Below are positions 44,335 to 52,125 of a stretch of 64,000 bases of DNA, piece by piece. Numbering within the stretch: position 1 is the first letter of the stretch; each line of letters begins with the position of its first letter. The stretch is taken from assembly GCA_031180725.1 (NCBI GenBank), contig JAPSLO010000012.1, forward strand, positions 62,001 to 126,000. Direction: 5' to 3'. The notes below the pieces were generated by a model that did no database searches, was not told the DNA's origin, and was given only the letters and a program-made list of their open reading frames with translations. Both the position numbers and the translations under genes were made by a program. This DNA is from Roseomonas sp. Lineage in GTDB: Bacteria; Pseudomonadota; Alphaproteobacteria; Acetobacterales; Acetobacteraceae.

Positions 44335-45224
44335 TCGGCCGGCCCGGGTAGCGGATAGACCCGCGGATGGTGGGAGAGCGCGGCGAGCAGCACCCCGGCG
44401 GCAGTCAGGCCAGCGGCCGCCATCGGCGCGGCCACTGCCAATAGCAGCAGCAGCAGCGGCCGATTCGGCAAGCTGGGCCGCAGCCCGACCATCGGGGCCG
44501 AAACCAGCCGCGCCGCCACCGCCTCATCTGCTGCGGCCACCACCCCCGCGCGCTGGCTCTGCGCCAACAGATCATAGAGGGACTGTCGGATATAGAGGTC
44601 GGACTCCCGGCTCAGCCTGGCTTCCAGCGCCGTTACCCGCCGACGCGCCAGCTCCTCGAGGTCGGCGCGTACCTTGCCCTCGGCGAAGGCGTGCAGGCGT
44701 TGCAGCGCGTCCAGCGCGGTGTCGCGGTCGCGATGGACCAGCGCCAGCGTCCAGGTCACCGCCCCCAGGGTCTGCGTCACCGCCAGGTTGCGCTCCAGCC
44801 AGTCGCGTAGGTCGTCCAGATCGGCTTCGCGCTGCACGCCCAGGGCGCGCCGGACCGCGCCCATCGGCCAGGCAGCGCGGCGTTCCTCGATCTGCAAGAG
44901 CAGTGTCGTCTCGGTGGCCAGCATCGCTGCAGCCTCGGCCGAGCGGAGCGCGCCCAGATAGACGGCGAAATTGCCGGTCGGCCGCGGATCGAACAGCCCG
45001 CCAATCGGGGCGGCGGGCGAGAGCAGGGAGGAGGTGGCGATGCCGGTCGTCTCGGCAGGCGCCACCACCGCTTCCGCCACATAGCTGCGCGGCCACAGCA
45101 GGATCGCCGTAGCGCCGCACAGGATCAGCGCGAGGGAGAGCAGCGCCGCGCGCCAGCGCCGCGCCCACAGCCCTGCCAGGAGATCCTCGACGGCCATCCG
45201 AGCTTCCGAATCGGCTTCTCTCAC
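44331..45224 (-). CDS. Wzz-like polysaccharide chain-length/co-polymerase protein
   Basis: A 297-residue protein with two TM helices (RAALLSLALILCGATAILLW near the N-terminus and PNRPLLLLLLAVAAPMAAAGLTAAG near the C-terminus) flanking a periplasmic helical domain (residues about 50-245). This is the topology of Wzz/PCP co-polymerases. There is no C-terminal tyrosine-kinase domain, so it is PCP-1 or PCP-2b type. It would set chain length with the Wzy-like protein. The start may be ATG 45224 or 45197 (MAVEDLL). Overlaps the Wzy-like gene by four bases. Confidence 0.82.
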   Translation of the reverse strand: MREADSEARMAVEDLLAGLWARRWRAALLSLALILCGATAILLWPRSYVAEAVVAPAETTGIATSSLLSPAAPIGGLFDPRPTGNFAVYLGALRSAEAAAMLATETTLLLQIEERRAAWPMGAVRRALGVQREADLDDLRDWLERNLAVTQTLGAVTWTLALVHRDRDTALDALQRLHAFAEGKVRADLEELARRRVTALEARLSRESDLYIRQSLYDLLAQSQRAGVVAAADEAVAARLVSAPMVGLRPSLPNRPLLLLLLAVAAPMAAAGLTAAGVLLAALSHHPRVYPLPGPAE

Positions 45225-45261
45225 TGATTCGTGAGCAGATACAGAAGATGCTAACTCGAAA

Positions 45262-47046
45262 TCAACAAATTGCGATCTTTAGCATCATCCAGGTGATCGG
45301 GGCCGAGGCTTCCGCCCGCAGCACAGGCACGCTGGTCACCACTCCGTAACGCGGGCTTTCGAAGCCGCTGACGAGGTCCAGCCGGAGTGGCGCATCGGCC
45401 GAGACCGTCAGGCGGGCCAGCGGGCTGCTGGCGCCATCCGGCATCAGACGCCAGGCAGCCGGCGCCAGCCGCCAATGCCAGGCGACCTGGCAGAAGGAGC
45501 CGGCGAGCCGGTCCTGCACCAGCCAGTCCCGGCCATCGGTCGTCACTTCGCGCCGCGTCTCATTACCCCGCGCGTCGCGCGCCATGGCGCCATCCGGCAA
45601 TGGAGTCAGGCGCGGCCAGCGCGCCAGCAGGAAGCGGCCGATCCGCGGCATCGGCTCGGCCCCATCGAAAACCGGCGCATTGTGGGCGGTGGCGCCGGCC
45701 AGTACGGTCCACCACCAGGCGGCCGGCGGGGCGTAGCTGCCTGTGCCGCCGTCGCGGATCACCCATTCTGCGCCCCGGCGCAGCGAAAGGTGCAGCAGGT
45801 CCGCCTGGCCTGGGCGGAAGCGCAGCGGGCCTGTGCGCAGCACGGCGGCAGCGGTGCCGGCCGACCAGCCCATGGTGCCGGTCGCCCGCCAGCGCGCGGG
45901 GCGTGCCAGGGTGCCTTCGGGCCGGGCCAAGCCCAGCCAGATGCAGCCTGCATCCCCCGCCAGTCCGGCACTGCGCCCGGCGAAGAGTCGCACCGCGCGC
46001 TCCACGCTGCCGCGCGAATCGGCAACGCCGCAGAGCGAGAGGTCGGCGAAGCAGGACCCATCCTCCAGGCCAAGCGGCGGCGTGCGGCCGGTGTCGGGTT
46101 CCACCAAGCGGTGCAGCCAAGCGGCCAGCGCGGCGGCGCGCTCTGCCAGCGGAGCGGGAAAGGGCGGCGCGCCGTGGCGCCGGCGCAGCCATTCGGCGAC
46201 CGAGAGCGTGTCCAGCAGAAGCCGCGCATAGCTTGGCGAGACCTGCGCGAAGCCGCCATCGGGTGCCACCAGCCGCGCCATGCGCGCGGCGAGTGCCGCC
46301 GCGTGGGGGCGGGGATCGCCGCCCAGCAGCAGGGCGCAGACGAAGGCGCCGGCCGCCTCGCTGAGGGGATGGTTGTTGTCCTGAGCCAGTGCATAGAGCG
46401 GCGTCGCGGCGATGCGCCGGGCGCAGAGCGCGAGCAGGGCGCGTGCCCCCGGCGGCGGCGCGCGGTCCGCTCCGAGCAGCCCGAGAGCCAAAGCGAGATG
46501 CAGGGCGCGTAGCGCCGCCTCCTGCCCGCAGGCCCAGGCGATGCCCCGGTAGGGCGGATTGGCGGCGCACCAGTCGAGCAGCAGGGCCTCGGCTCGGGCC
46601 AGATGGCCACCTGCCGGATCCAGCCGTGCCGCCTGGGCCAGCAGCGGCAGGGCGGCCAGGCGATTCGCCTCCCAGGCGGGGCGGGCGGCGTCCAATTTCA
46701 GCGCCAGCGCATGTGTCGCCGGGGCGTGGCCGCCATGCCAATCCGGCCGCTCCGGCAGTGTCGCGGCGGCGGCCAGCACATGCGCGGCGTGCTCAGTCGA
46801 CAAGGCCGGCGCCGCGGGGGCGGCCGCTGGCAGGAAAGGCCCTTCCGGCGGTACGGCATCGGCCAGCCTTGCCCGCGCGAGGCCGCGCGTGGCGCGGTCG
46901 ACCAGGCGCAGGGCAACCGGGCGGGGACCCAGGCGCCAAGCGGCATCCAGCAGGTCGCGCCAGCCCCTCCGCCGGGCTGTGTCCTCAGGCGGTGCTGCAA
47001 CCGCAGCGCTATTTTCGATCGGCACCTCGACTGGTCCATACATCAC
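45262..47046 (-). CDS. Heparinase II/III family protein
   Basis: A 594-residue enzyme with an alpha-toroid N-terminal domain (DWHGGHAPATHALALKLDAARPAWEANRL, YRGIAWACGQEAALRALHLALAL, AQDNNHPLSEAAGAFVCALLLGG) and a C-terminal heparinase II/III beta-sandwich (YAPPAAWWWTVLAGATAHNAPVFDGAEPMPRIG). These are polysaccharide lyases of families PL12/PL21-like. There is no signal peptide, which is common in EPS loci. It may trim or process the polymer or be a non-catalytic scaffold. First gene of the leftward EPS operon and divergent from the export gene by 32 bases. Confidence 0.85.
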   Translation of the reverse strand: MMYGPVEVPIENSAAVAAPPEDTARRRGWRDLLDAAWRLGPRPVALRLVDRATRGLARARLADAVPPEGPFLPAAAPAAPALSTEHAAHVLAAAATLPERPDWHGGHAPATHALALKLDAARPAWEANRLAALPLLAQAARLDPAGGHLARAEALLLDWCAANPPYRGIAWACGQEAALRALHLALALGLLGADRAPPPGARALLALCARRIAATPLYALAQDNNHPLSEAAGAFVCALLLGGDPRPHAAALAARMARLVAPDGGFAQVSPSYARLLLDTLSVAEWLRRRHGAPPFPAPLAERAAALAAWLHRLVEPDTGRTPPLGLEDGSCFADLSLCGVADSRGSVERAVRLFAGRSAGLAGDAGCIWLGLARPEGTLARPARWRATGTMGWSAGTAAAVLRTGPLRFRPGQADLLHLSLRRGAEWVIRDGGTGSYAPPAAWWWTVLAGATAHNAPVFDGAEPMPRIGRFLLARWPRLTPLPDGAMARDARGNETRREVTTDGRDWLVQDRLAGSFCQVAWHWRLAPAAWRLMPDGASSPLARLTVSADAPLRLDLVSGFESPRYGVVTSVPVLRAEASAPITWMMLKIAIC

Positions 47047-47078
47047 GCAAAAGTTTATGCTACATATGATCGTTAGGC

Positions 47079-49820
47079 ATGCAGTGGTATTTCACTTTGC
47101 GGTTGAGATTTCCGCGGGGCGCCGTCGCACTGCTGTCGGCGGCGCTGCTGCTGGCTGGCCCGGTCAGTGCGCAGCCAGCCCCGGCGCCAGCACCGGGAGT
47201 GCCCGTTGCGCCGGGGCCGGCCTCGCCCGGTAACGCACCCAGCCTGCTGCCGCCTTCCCTGCCTCCTACTCTGCCAGGGGGCGTCCCGCTGCCGCAGCTT
47301 CCTGCCTTCACACAGCAGGACATCCTGCAGCGGATTCTCGAATCCGCAGCCGGACGGCAGCCGCAGGGCCCACTGCCCGCCCCGTCCGCGCCGGCCCCCC
47401 CGACCGCCAGCGCGCCCGGATTTCCCGCCTTGCCGCCGGGCTGGGGCAGCCCGCCGCCCGCGGCGGAGCCGCTTTCCCACACGGAGGCCTTCTTTGCCGA
47501 ACGTCTGGGCCTGCCGCTTCGCCAGTTCGGCTACGACAGTTTCCGCGTCGGTCCCACCCCGCCGCCGGTGATTGGCGCCCTGCCGGATGACTATCAGATC
47601 GGCCGTGACGACGAGCTGGTGCTGGCCCTGCGTGGACGCACCCGCGCCACCTTCACGCTGCGGGTGCAGCGCGACGGCACCATCCTGCCACCCGACCTGC
47701 CCCCGATGGCGGCGGCCGGCCGCACCCTGCGCGAACTGCGCGCCGAGCTGGAAGGCCGCATCGCGCGCGACATGCCGGGCACCGAGCTGTACCTCTCCAT
47801 CGGGCAGATCCGGCAGATCGCCATCTTCGTGGGCGGCGAGGTGCAGCGGCCAGGGATGCAGGCGCTGACCGCCCTTTCCACGGTGCTGGATGCGCTTCAG
47901 CTCGCCGGCGGGGTGCGCAAGACCGGATCGCTCCGCGCCATCCGCATCGATGGCCCCCATGGCTCTCGTCGCGTGGACCTTTACAGCGTCATCTCCGGGG
48001 AAGGTGGGGATGTGGAACTGCGCCTGCGCGAGGGCGAGCGCATCCTGGTGCCGCCGATGGGCGGCACTGTCGCGGTGGCCGGAGAGGTGACGCGGCCCGG
48101 CATCTATGAATTGCCGGCCGGCGCGGCCTCAGCCCCGTTGACCGAAGTGCTGCGCCTGGCGGGGGACCCGCTGCGGCCTTCCGGCAACCGCTTCCTGGTG
48201 CAGGGCACCGACGCGCAGGGCCGCCGCTCCTTCACCGAGCTTCGCCGCGGGGAGGTGGTGCGGCGCGGCGACTCCGTGCTGGTGCAGCCGGGCGCCGATG
48301 TTGTCGCCAACCAGATGCGCCTGGCCGGCCATGTCACCGCGCCCGTCACCCGCGCAATCGGCCGCGGCGGCACCACATTGCGCGCCCTGCTGTCGGATCC
48401 GCGCCTGGTGCGCGCCGATCCCTATGCCCGCATGGGCGTGATCCTGCGGCTGGCACCCGACACCCGGGTGCGCAGCTTCGTGCCCTTCGACCTGGCGCAG
48501 GTGATGCAGGGCACGGTCAATTCGCCGCTGCAGGAAAGCGACGAGGTGGTGGTGCTGGGCAATGCCGACATCGCCTTCCTGGCCAGCCCGCCGGTGCAGC
48601 GCGCGCTTCGTGGCGAAGCGCCGGCGGACAATACCTGCCCCGCCCTCACGCAACTTGCCATCGCCGCGCGCTCCGCCCCGGCGCGCTTCGCCCATGCGCG
48701 CGGTGCCGGCTTCCCCGAAATCGGCGCGCCCGGCTGCCCTGCCGTTTTCCAGGATTACCCGCCGCTGCTCTCCTTCCTGCTGGACACGTCCGTGCTGCTG
48801 GCCGGCGAGGTCAAGCAGCCGGGCCTGTTCCCTATTCAGGACAATGTCGGACTCGACCAGCTGTTGGCCGCGGCCGGCGGGGTAACGGATGGCGCCGATC
48901 TCTCCGCTGTTGAACTCGCCCGCGAACCGGCCGAGCAGGGCGGCGCCATCCCGCTGACACGCACGCTGCTGGATCTGCGCAGCCGCAACTTCCGCGCCGT
49001 GCGGCTCTCGCCACGCGACGTGGTGCGCGTGCCACGCGGCTTCACCGACCGCGAGACCGGGCCCGTGACCCTGCTGGGCGAGGTGCTGCGGCCCGGGGTC
49101 TACGACATTCGCCGCGGCGAGCGCCTCTCGGAACTGCTGGCGCGCGCCGGCGGGCTGACGCCGCAGGCCTATGCCTATGGCACCGTCTTCACGCGGGAAA
49201 GCGTGCGCCAGCGTCAGCAGGAGGGCTTCCAGCGCACCGCGCGCGACCTTGAGACGTCGCTCATCCAGGTGGCGGCCGGCCAGGCGACCTCGGGCGGGCT
49301 GAACACGCCATCCGATCTCGGCGGGCTGGTGAATGCGGGGCGCGAACTGGCCAACACGCTGCGCCAGGCCCAGGCCGCCGGGCGCATGGTGGTGGAAGCC
49401 AACCCGGTGATGCTGGCTGCACGGCCGGAGCTGGACGTGCTGCTGGAACCCGGCGACCTGATCGTCATCCCGAAGCGGCCCAACGAGGTGACCGTGGTTG
49501 GCGCCGTGCTGAACCCCGGCAGCCAGCAGTTCCAATCGGGCTGGCGGGCATCGGACTATGTGCGCGCGGCCGGTGGCGCACAGCGCTTTGCCGACCCGTC
49601 GCGCGCCTTCGTAGTGCTGCCGAATGGCCAGTCCGCGCCGGCCGGCATCTCCGGCTGGCAGGCCGGCGGCCCCCCCGTGCCGCCCGGCAGCATGGTGGTG
49701 GTGCCCCAGAACCCCACCCCCTTCGAATCCCGCGGCCTGATCCGCGACCTCACCGCCGTGCTGAGCCAGGTGTCACTGTCCGCGGCCGCCCTGGCGGTGA
49801 TCGCGCGGGAGGCGAGGTGA
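47079..49820 (+). CDS. Multi-SLBB polysaccharide export protein (Wza-like)
   Basis: A 913-residue secreted protein, more than twice the length of E. coli Wza (379). Signal peptide at residues 1-31 (GAVALLSAALLLAGPVSAQ), a long Pro-rich stretch (about 32-130), a Poly_export domain (about 170-245, DYQIGRDDELVLALRGR), then six SLBB-type repeats each with a GEV-x-RPG-like core. Examples are VGGEVQRPGM, AGEVTRPGIYELP, AGEVKQPGLFP, GEVLRPGVYDIRRG and VGAVLNPGSQQF. It likely forms a long periplasmic/outer-membrane export conduit. Followed by the YjbH-like gene. Confidence 0.9.
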   Translation: MQWYFTLRLRFPRGAVALLSAALLLAGPVSAQPAPAPAPGVPVAPGPASPGNAPSLLPPSLPPTLPGGVPLPQLPAFTQQDILQRILESAAGRQPQGPLPAPSAPAPPTASAPGFPALPPGWGSPPPAAEPLSHTEAFFAERLGLPLRQFGYDSFRVGPTPPPVIGALPDDYQIGRDDELVLALRGRTRATFTLRVQRDGTILPPDLPPMAAAGRTLRELRAELEGRIARDMPGTELYLSIGQIRQIAIFVGGEVQRPGMQALTALSTVLDALQLAGGVRKTGSLRAIRIDGPHGSRRVDLYSVISGEGGDVELRLREGERILVPPMGGTVAVAGEVTRPGIYELPAGAASAPLTEVLRLAGDPLRPSGNRFLVQGTDAQGRRSFTELRRGEVVRRGDSVLVQPGADVVANQMRLAGHVTAPVTRAIGRGGTTLRALLSDPRLVRADPYARMGVILRLAPDTRVRSFVPFDLAQVMQGTVNSPLQESDEVVVLGNADIAFLASPPVQRALRGEAPADNTCPALTQLAIAARSAPARFAHARGAGFPEIGAPGCPAVFQDYPPLLSFLLDTSVLLAGEVKQPGLFPIQDNVGLDQLLAAAGGVTDGADLSAVELAREPAEQGGAIPLTRTLLDLRSRNFRAVRLSPRDVVRVPRGFTDRETGPVTLLGEVLRPGVYDIRRGERLSELLARAGGLTPQAYAYGTVFTRESVRQRQQEGFQRTARDLETSLIQVAAGQATSGGLNTPSDLGGLVNAGRELANTLRQAQAAGRMVVEANPVMLAARPELDVLLEPGDLIVIPKRPNEVTVVGAVLNPGSQQFQSGWRASDYVRAAGGAQRFADPSRAFVVLPNGQSAPAGISGWQAGGPPVPPGSMVVVPQNPTPFESRGLIRDLTAVLSQVSLSAAALAVIAREAR

Positions 49821-49837
49821 GGATGGCGCTGTGGTCG

Positions 49838-50042
49838 CAGGGGGGCGCAGCCCCCCTGCACCCTCTGCCGGAGGCGAGCCGCCCCTGGACCGTCGTCTGC
49901 TTCTGGGGCGGAGAGAGAGGGGGCATGGCGCGCCAGTGCCGAGGGCGCGCCTGTGAAGCCCCCTCCCTCTCCGCCCCAAACTGATGGCGGGGCCCGGGGG
50001 CGGCCTCCGCCCCCGGCGGGGGTGCGGGGGTAGAGCCCCCGC
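49838..50042. repeat. G/C-rich palindromic repeat element between the export and YjbH-like genes
   Basis: Four hairpins in about 200 bases. First, 49838-49846/49850-49858 (CAGGGGGGC with GCCCCCCTG). Second, a long one with 21-base arms 49904-49924 and 49958-49978 (one mismatch), whose loop contains two GGCGCGCC copies. Third, 49994-50003/50007-50016 (CCGGGGGCGG with CCGCCCCCGG). Fourth, 50024-50030/50036-50042 (GCGGGGG with CCCCCGC). This looks like a dispersed REP-like element of high-GC Rhodospirillales. It extends into the annotated start of the next gene. Confidence 0.75.
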
Positions 50043-52125
50043 GATTGCAGCCGCCGCCCTCATCACGCTCCTGCACGGTCCCGCCAGTGCGGACGAGGTC
50101 AGTGCCACCGGGTCCAACTACGGCGGCGCGGGGCTGCTGGAGATGCGGAATGCGCGCTTCCGCCCGGACGGCACTTTGGAGGCCGGGGCGGCGCTGCGCC
50201 ATCAGCGGCGCTTCTGGTTCCTGTCCTTCCAGGCCCTGCCCTGGCTGGAGGCGACCTACCGCCTGACGGAGCGGCTGGATGCGACGGCGGGCCACGGCAT
50301 GACCACCGACCGCGCCTTCGACGTGAAGATCCGGCTGGTGGAGGAGGATGACGTCTTTCCCGCGGTCGCCATCGGCCTGCAGGACTTCATCGGCACCGGG
50401 CTTTATTCGGGCGAGTATGTCGTCGCGTCCAAGCGGTTCGGCGCGCTGGATGTTACGGCGGGGCTGGGCTGGGGCCGGCTGGGCACCGGGGGCGATTTCG
50501 AGAACCCGCTGACCCTGCTTTCCCCGCGTTTCGGCAGCCGCCCGCGCGAGGTGGACCAGGGCGGCTCGATCAACAGCTTCCATTTCTTCCGCGGCGAGAG
50601 CGCTGCGCTGTTCGGCGGGCTGGAATATTCGCTGCCGGAGGTCTGGACCCCGCTGGGCGCAGTGGAAGGTCTGCGGGCCAAGGTGGAGTTTTCGGGCGAT
50701 GCGCTGCGGGACGAGCGCGGCGGCTATCCCGCGCGCACCACGGGCTTGCGCGGCGCGGCGGAGAGCCGGATCAACTACGGCCTGCAATGGTCGAATGGCT
50801 GGCTGGATGCGGGCCTGGGCTGGCTGCATGGCACGGATCTGATGTTTCGCCTGTCGGCGCGGCTGGACCCTGACCACCCGCCGGAACTGGAACGCGAGCC
50901 GCCGCCGGCGCTGACCGCTCGGCCACTGGGGGCATCGCCTGATCCTGAGGCCACTGCGAGGGCTGCGCTGCGGGCTGCCGGCTTCCGGCCCTTGCTGGTC
51001 AGCGTGGAAGGCGAGGTGGCGCGCATTGCGGTGGCGGGCGGTCCGTTCCGCACCTTGGCGCAGGCGACCGGACGCGTGCTGCGTGCTGTGCAGCCGCATC
51101 TGCCGCCGCAGGTGGAACGCGTGCAGCTGAGCTGGCGCCAAGCCGGGGTGGAGGTCGCGCGGCTGACCATACCGCGCCGTGCCATGGAGATGGCGGCGCT
51201 TGGCATGGGCAGCGCGGAGGAGCTGTTCTGGTCCTCTCGCCTGGAGGCTGCCGGCCTGGCGGGGTTCGAGAGCCTGGATGCCGGCACCGGCTTCTCCTGG
51301 GGCGTGGAGCCAAGGGTGCAGACGCTGTTCGGCGATCCAACGCGCACCCTGCGCTGGCAGTTATCCGCCGTGGCGGGTGCGCGGCTGGATCTGGGGCATG
51401 GACTGGCGCTGGCCGGCAGCGCAGCGCGGGTGCTGGGGGGGAACCTCTCCGGTGCTCCGCCTTCCGACAGCCGCCTGCCGCGCGTGCGGAGCGAAGCCGC
51501 GCGCTACGCACGGGAGGGTGAGACCTCGATGCCCGCATTCTACGCCGAGCGCATTTGGTCATTGGGCCCCGACACCTTCGCCCGTGTCACCGGTGGTTAT
51601 CTGGAGTCGATGTTCGCCGGCATCTCGGGCGAGGTGCTGTGGCGGCCGCATGACCGGCCCTATGCGGTCGGGCTCGACATCGCCCAGGTGGTGCAGCGCC
51701 AGTATGAGGGCGGCTTCGGCACACTGGGCTATAACGTCACGACAGGCCATGTGTCGCTGTATGCGGACCTGCCGTGGTACGGCATGTATGGCGTGGTGCG
51801 GGCGGGGCGCTACCTGGCCGGCGACTGGGGCGCCACGCTGGAACTGGGCCGGCGCTTTTCCAGCGGCATCGAGGTGGGCGGCTTCGCCACCATCACCGAC
51901 GTGCCCTTCCGCACCTTCGGGGAAGGCAGCTTCGACCGCGGCATCTATGTGCGCGTGCCGCTCGATCTGCTCGGGGTCGCCACGCGCAATGTCGCGAATG
52001 CGCTGATCCGCGGCGTGCAGCGCGACGGCGGCCAGCGGCTTTCGGTGGACAACCCGCTGTGGGAGGTGACGCGCGACGGCCGCGCGCGTGCCTTTGAGGA
52101 GGGGTTCAGAGGATTTCTCCGCTGA
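49984..52125 (+). CDS. YjbH-like exopolysaccharide outer-membrane protein
   Basis: A 713-residue secreted protein of the YjbH (DUF940) family: ATGSNYGGAGLLEMRNARFRPDGTLEAGA at the N-terminus and many beta strands (FSVEGEVARIAV, RVTGGYLESMFAGISGEVLWRP, GLDIAQVVQRQYEGGFG, TLELGRRFSSGIEVGGF). Two barrel-like halves are separated by a soluble insert. YjbH works with SLBB/Wza-like YjbE-G proteins in EPS export. Start ATG 49984 sits in the repeat element: residues 1-20 (MAGPGGGLRPRRGCGGRAP) come from it and provide the positive n-region of the signal peptide (core AIAAAALITLLHG). No ribosome-binding site is visible. The end overlaps the convergent OpgH-like gene by 20 bases. Confidence 0.85.
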   Translation: MAGPGGGLRPRRGCGGRAPAIAAAALITLLHGPASADEVSATGSNYGGAGLLEMRNARFRPDGTLEAGAALRHQRRFWFLSFQALPWLEATYRLTERLDATAGHGMTTDRAFDVKIRLVEEDDVFPAVAIGLQDFIGTGLYSGEYVVASKRFGALDVTAGLGWGRLGTGGDFENPLTLLSPRFGSRPREVDQGGSINSFHFFRGESAALFGGLEYSLPEVWTPLGAVEGLRAKVEFSGDALRDERGGYPARTTGLRGAAESRINYGLQWSNGWLDAGLGWLHGTDLMFRLSARLDPDHPPELEREPPPALTARPLGASPDPEATARAALRAAGFRPLLVSVEGEVARIAVAGGPFRTLAQATGRVLRAVQPHLPPQVERVQLSWRQAGVEVARLTIPRRAMEMAALGMGSAEELFWSSRLEAAGLAGFESLDAGTGFSWGVEPRVQTLFGDPTRTLRWQLSAVAGARLDLGHGLALAGSAARVLGGNLSGAPPSDSRLPRVRSEAARYAREGETSMPAFYAERIWSLGPDTFARVTGGYLESMFAGISGEVLWRPHDRPYAVGLDIAQVVQRQYEGGFGTLGYNVTTGHVSLYADLPWYGMYGVVRAGRYLAGDWGATLELGRRFSSGIEVGGFATITDVPFRTFGEGSFDRGIYVRVPLDLLGVATRNVANALIRGVQRDGGQRLSVDNPLWEVTRDGRARAFEEGFRGFLR

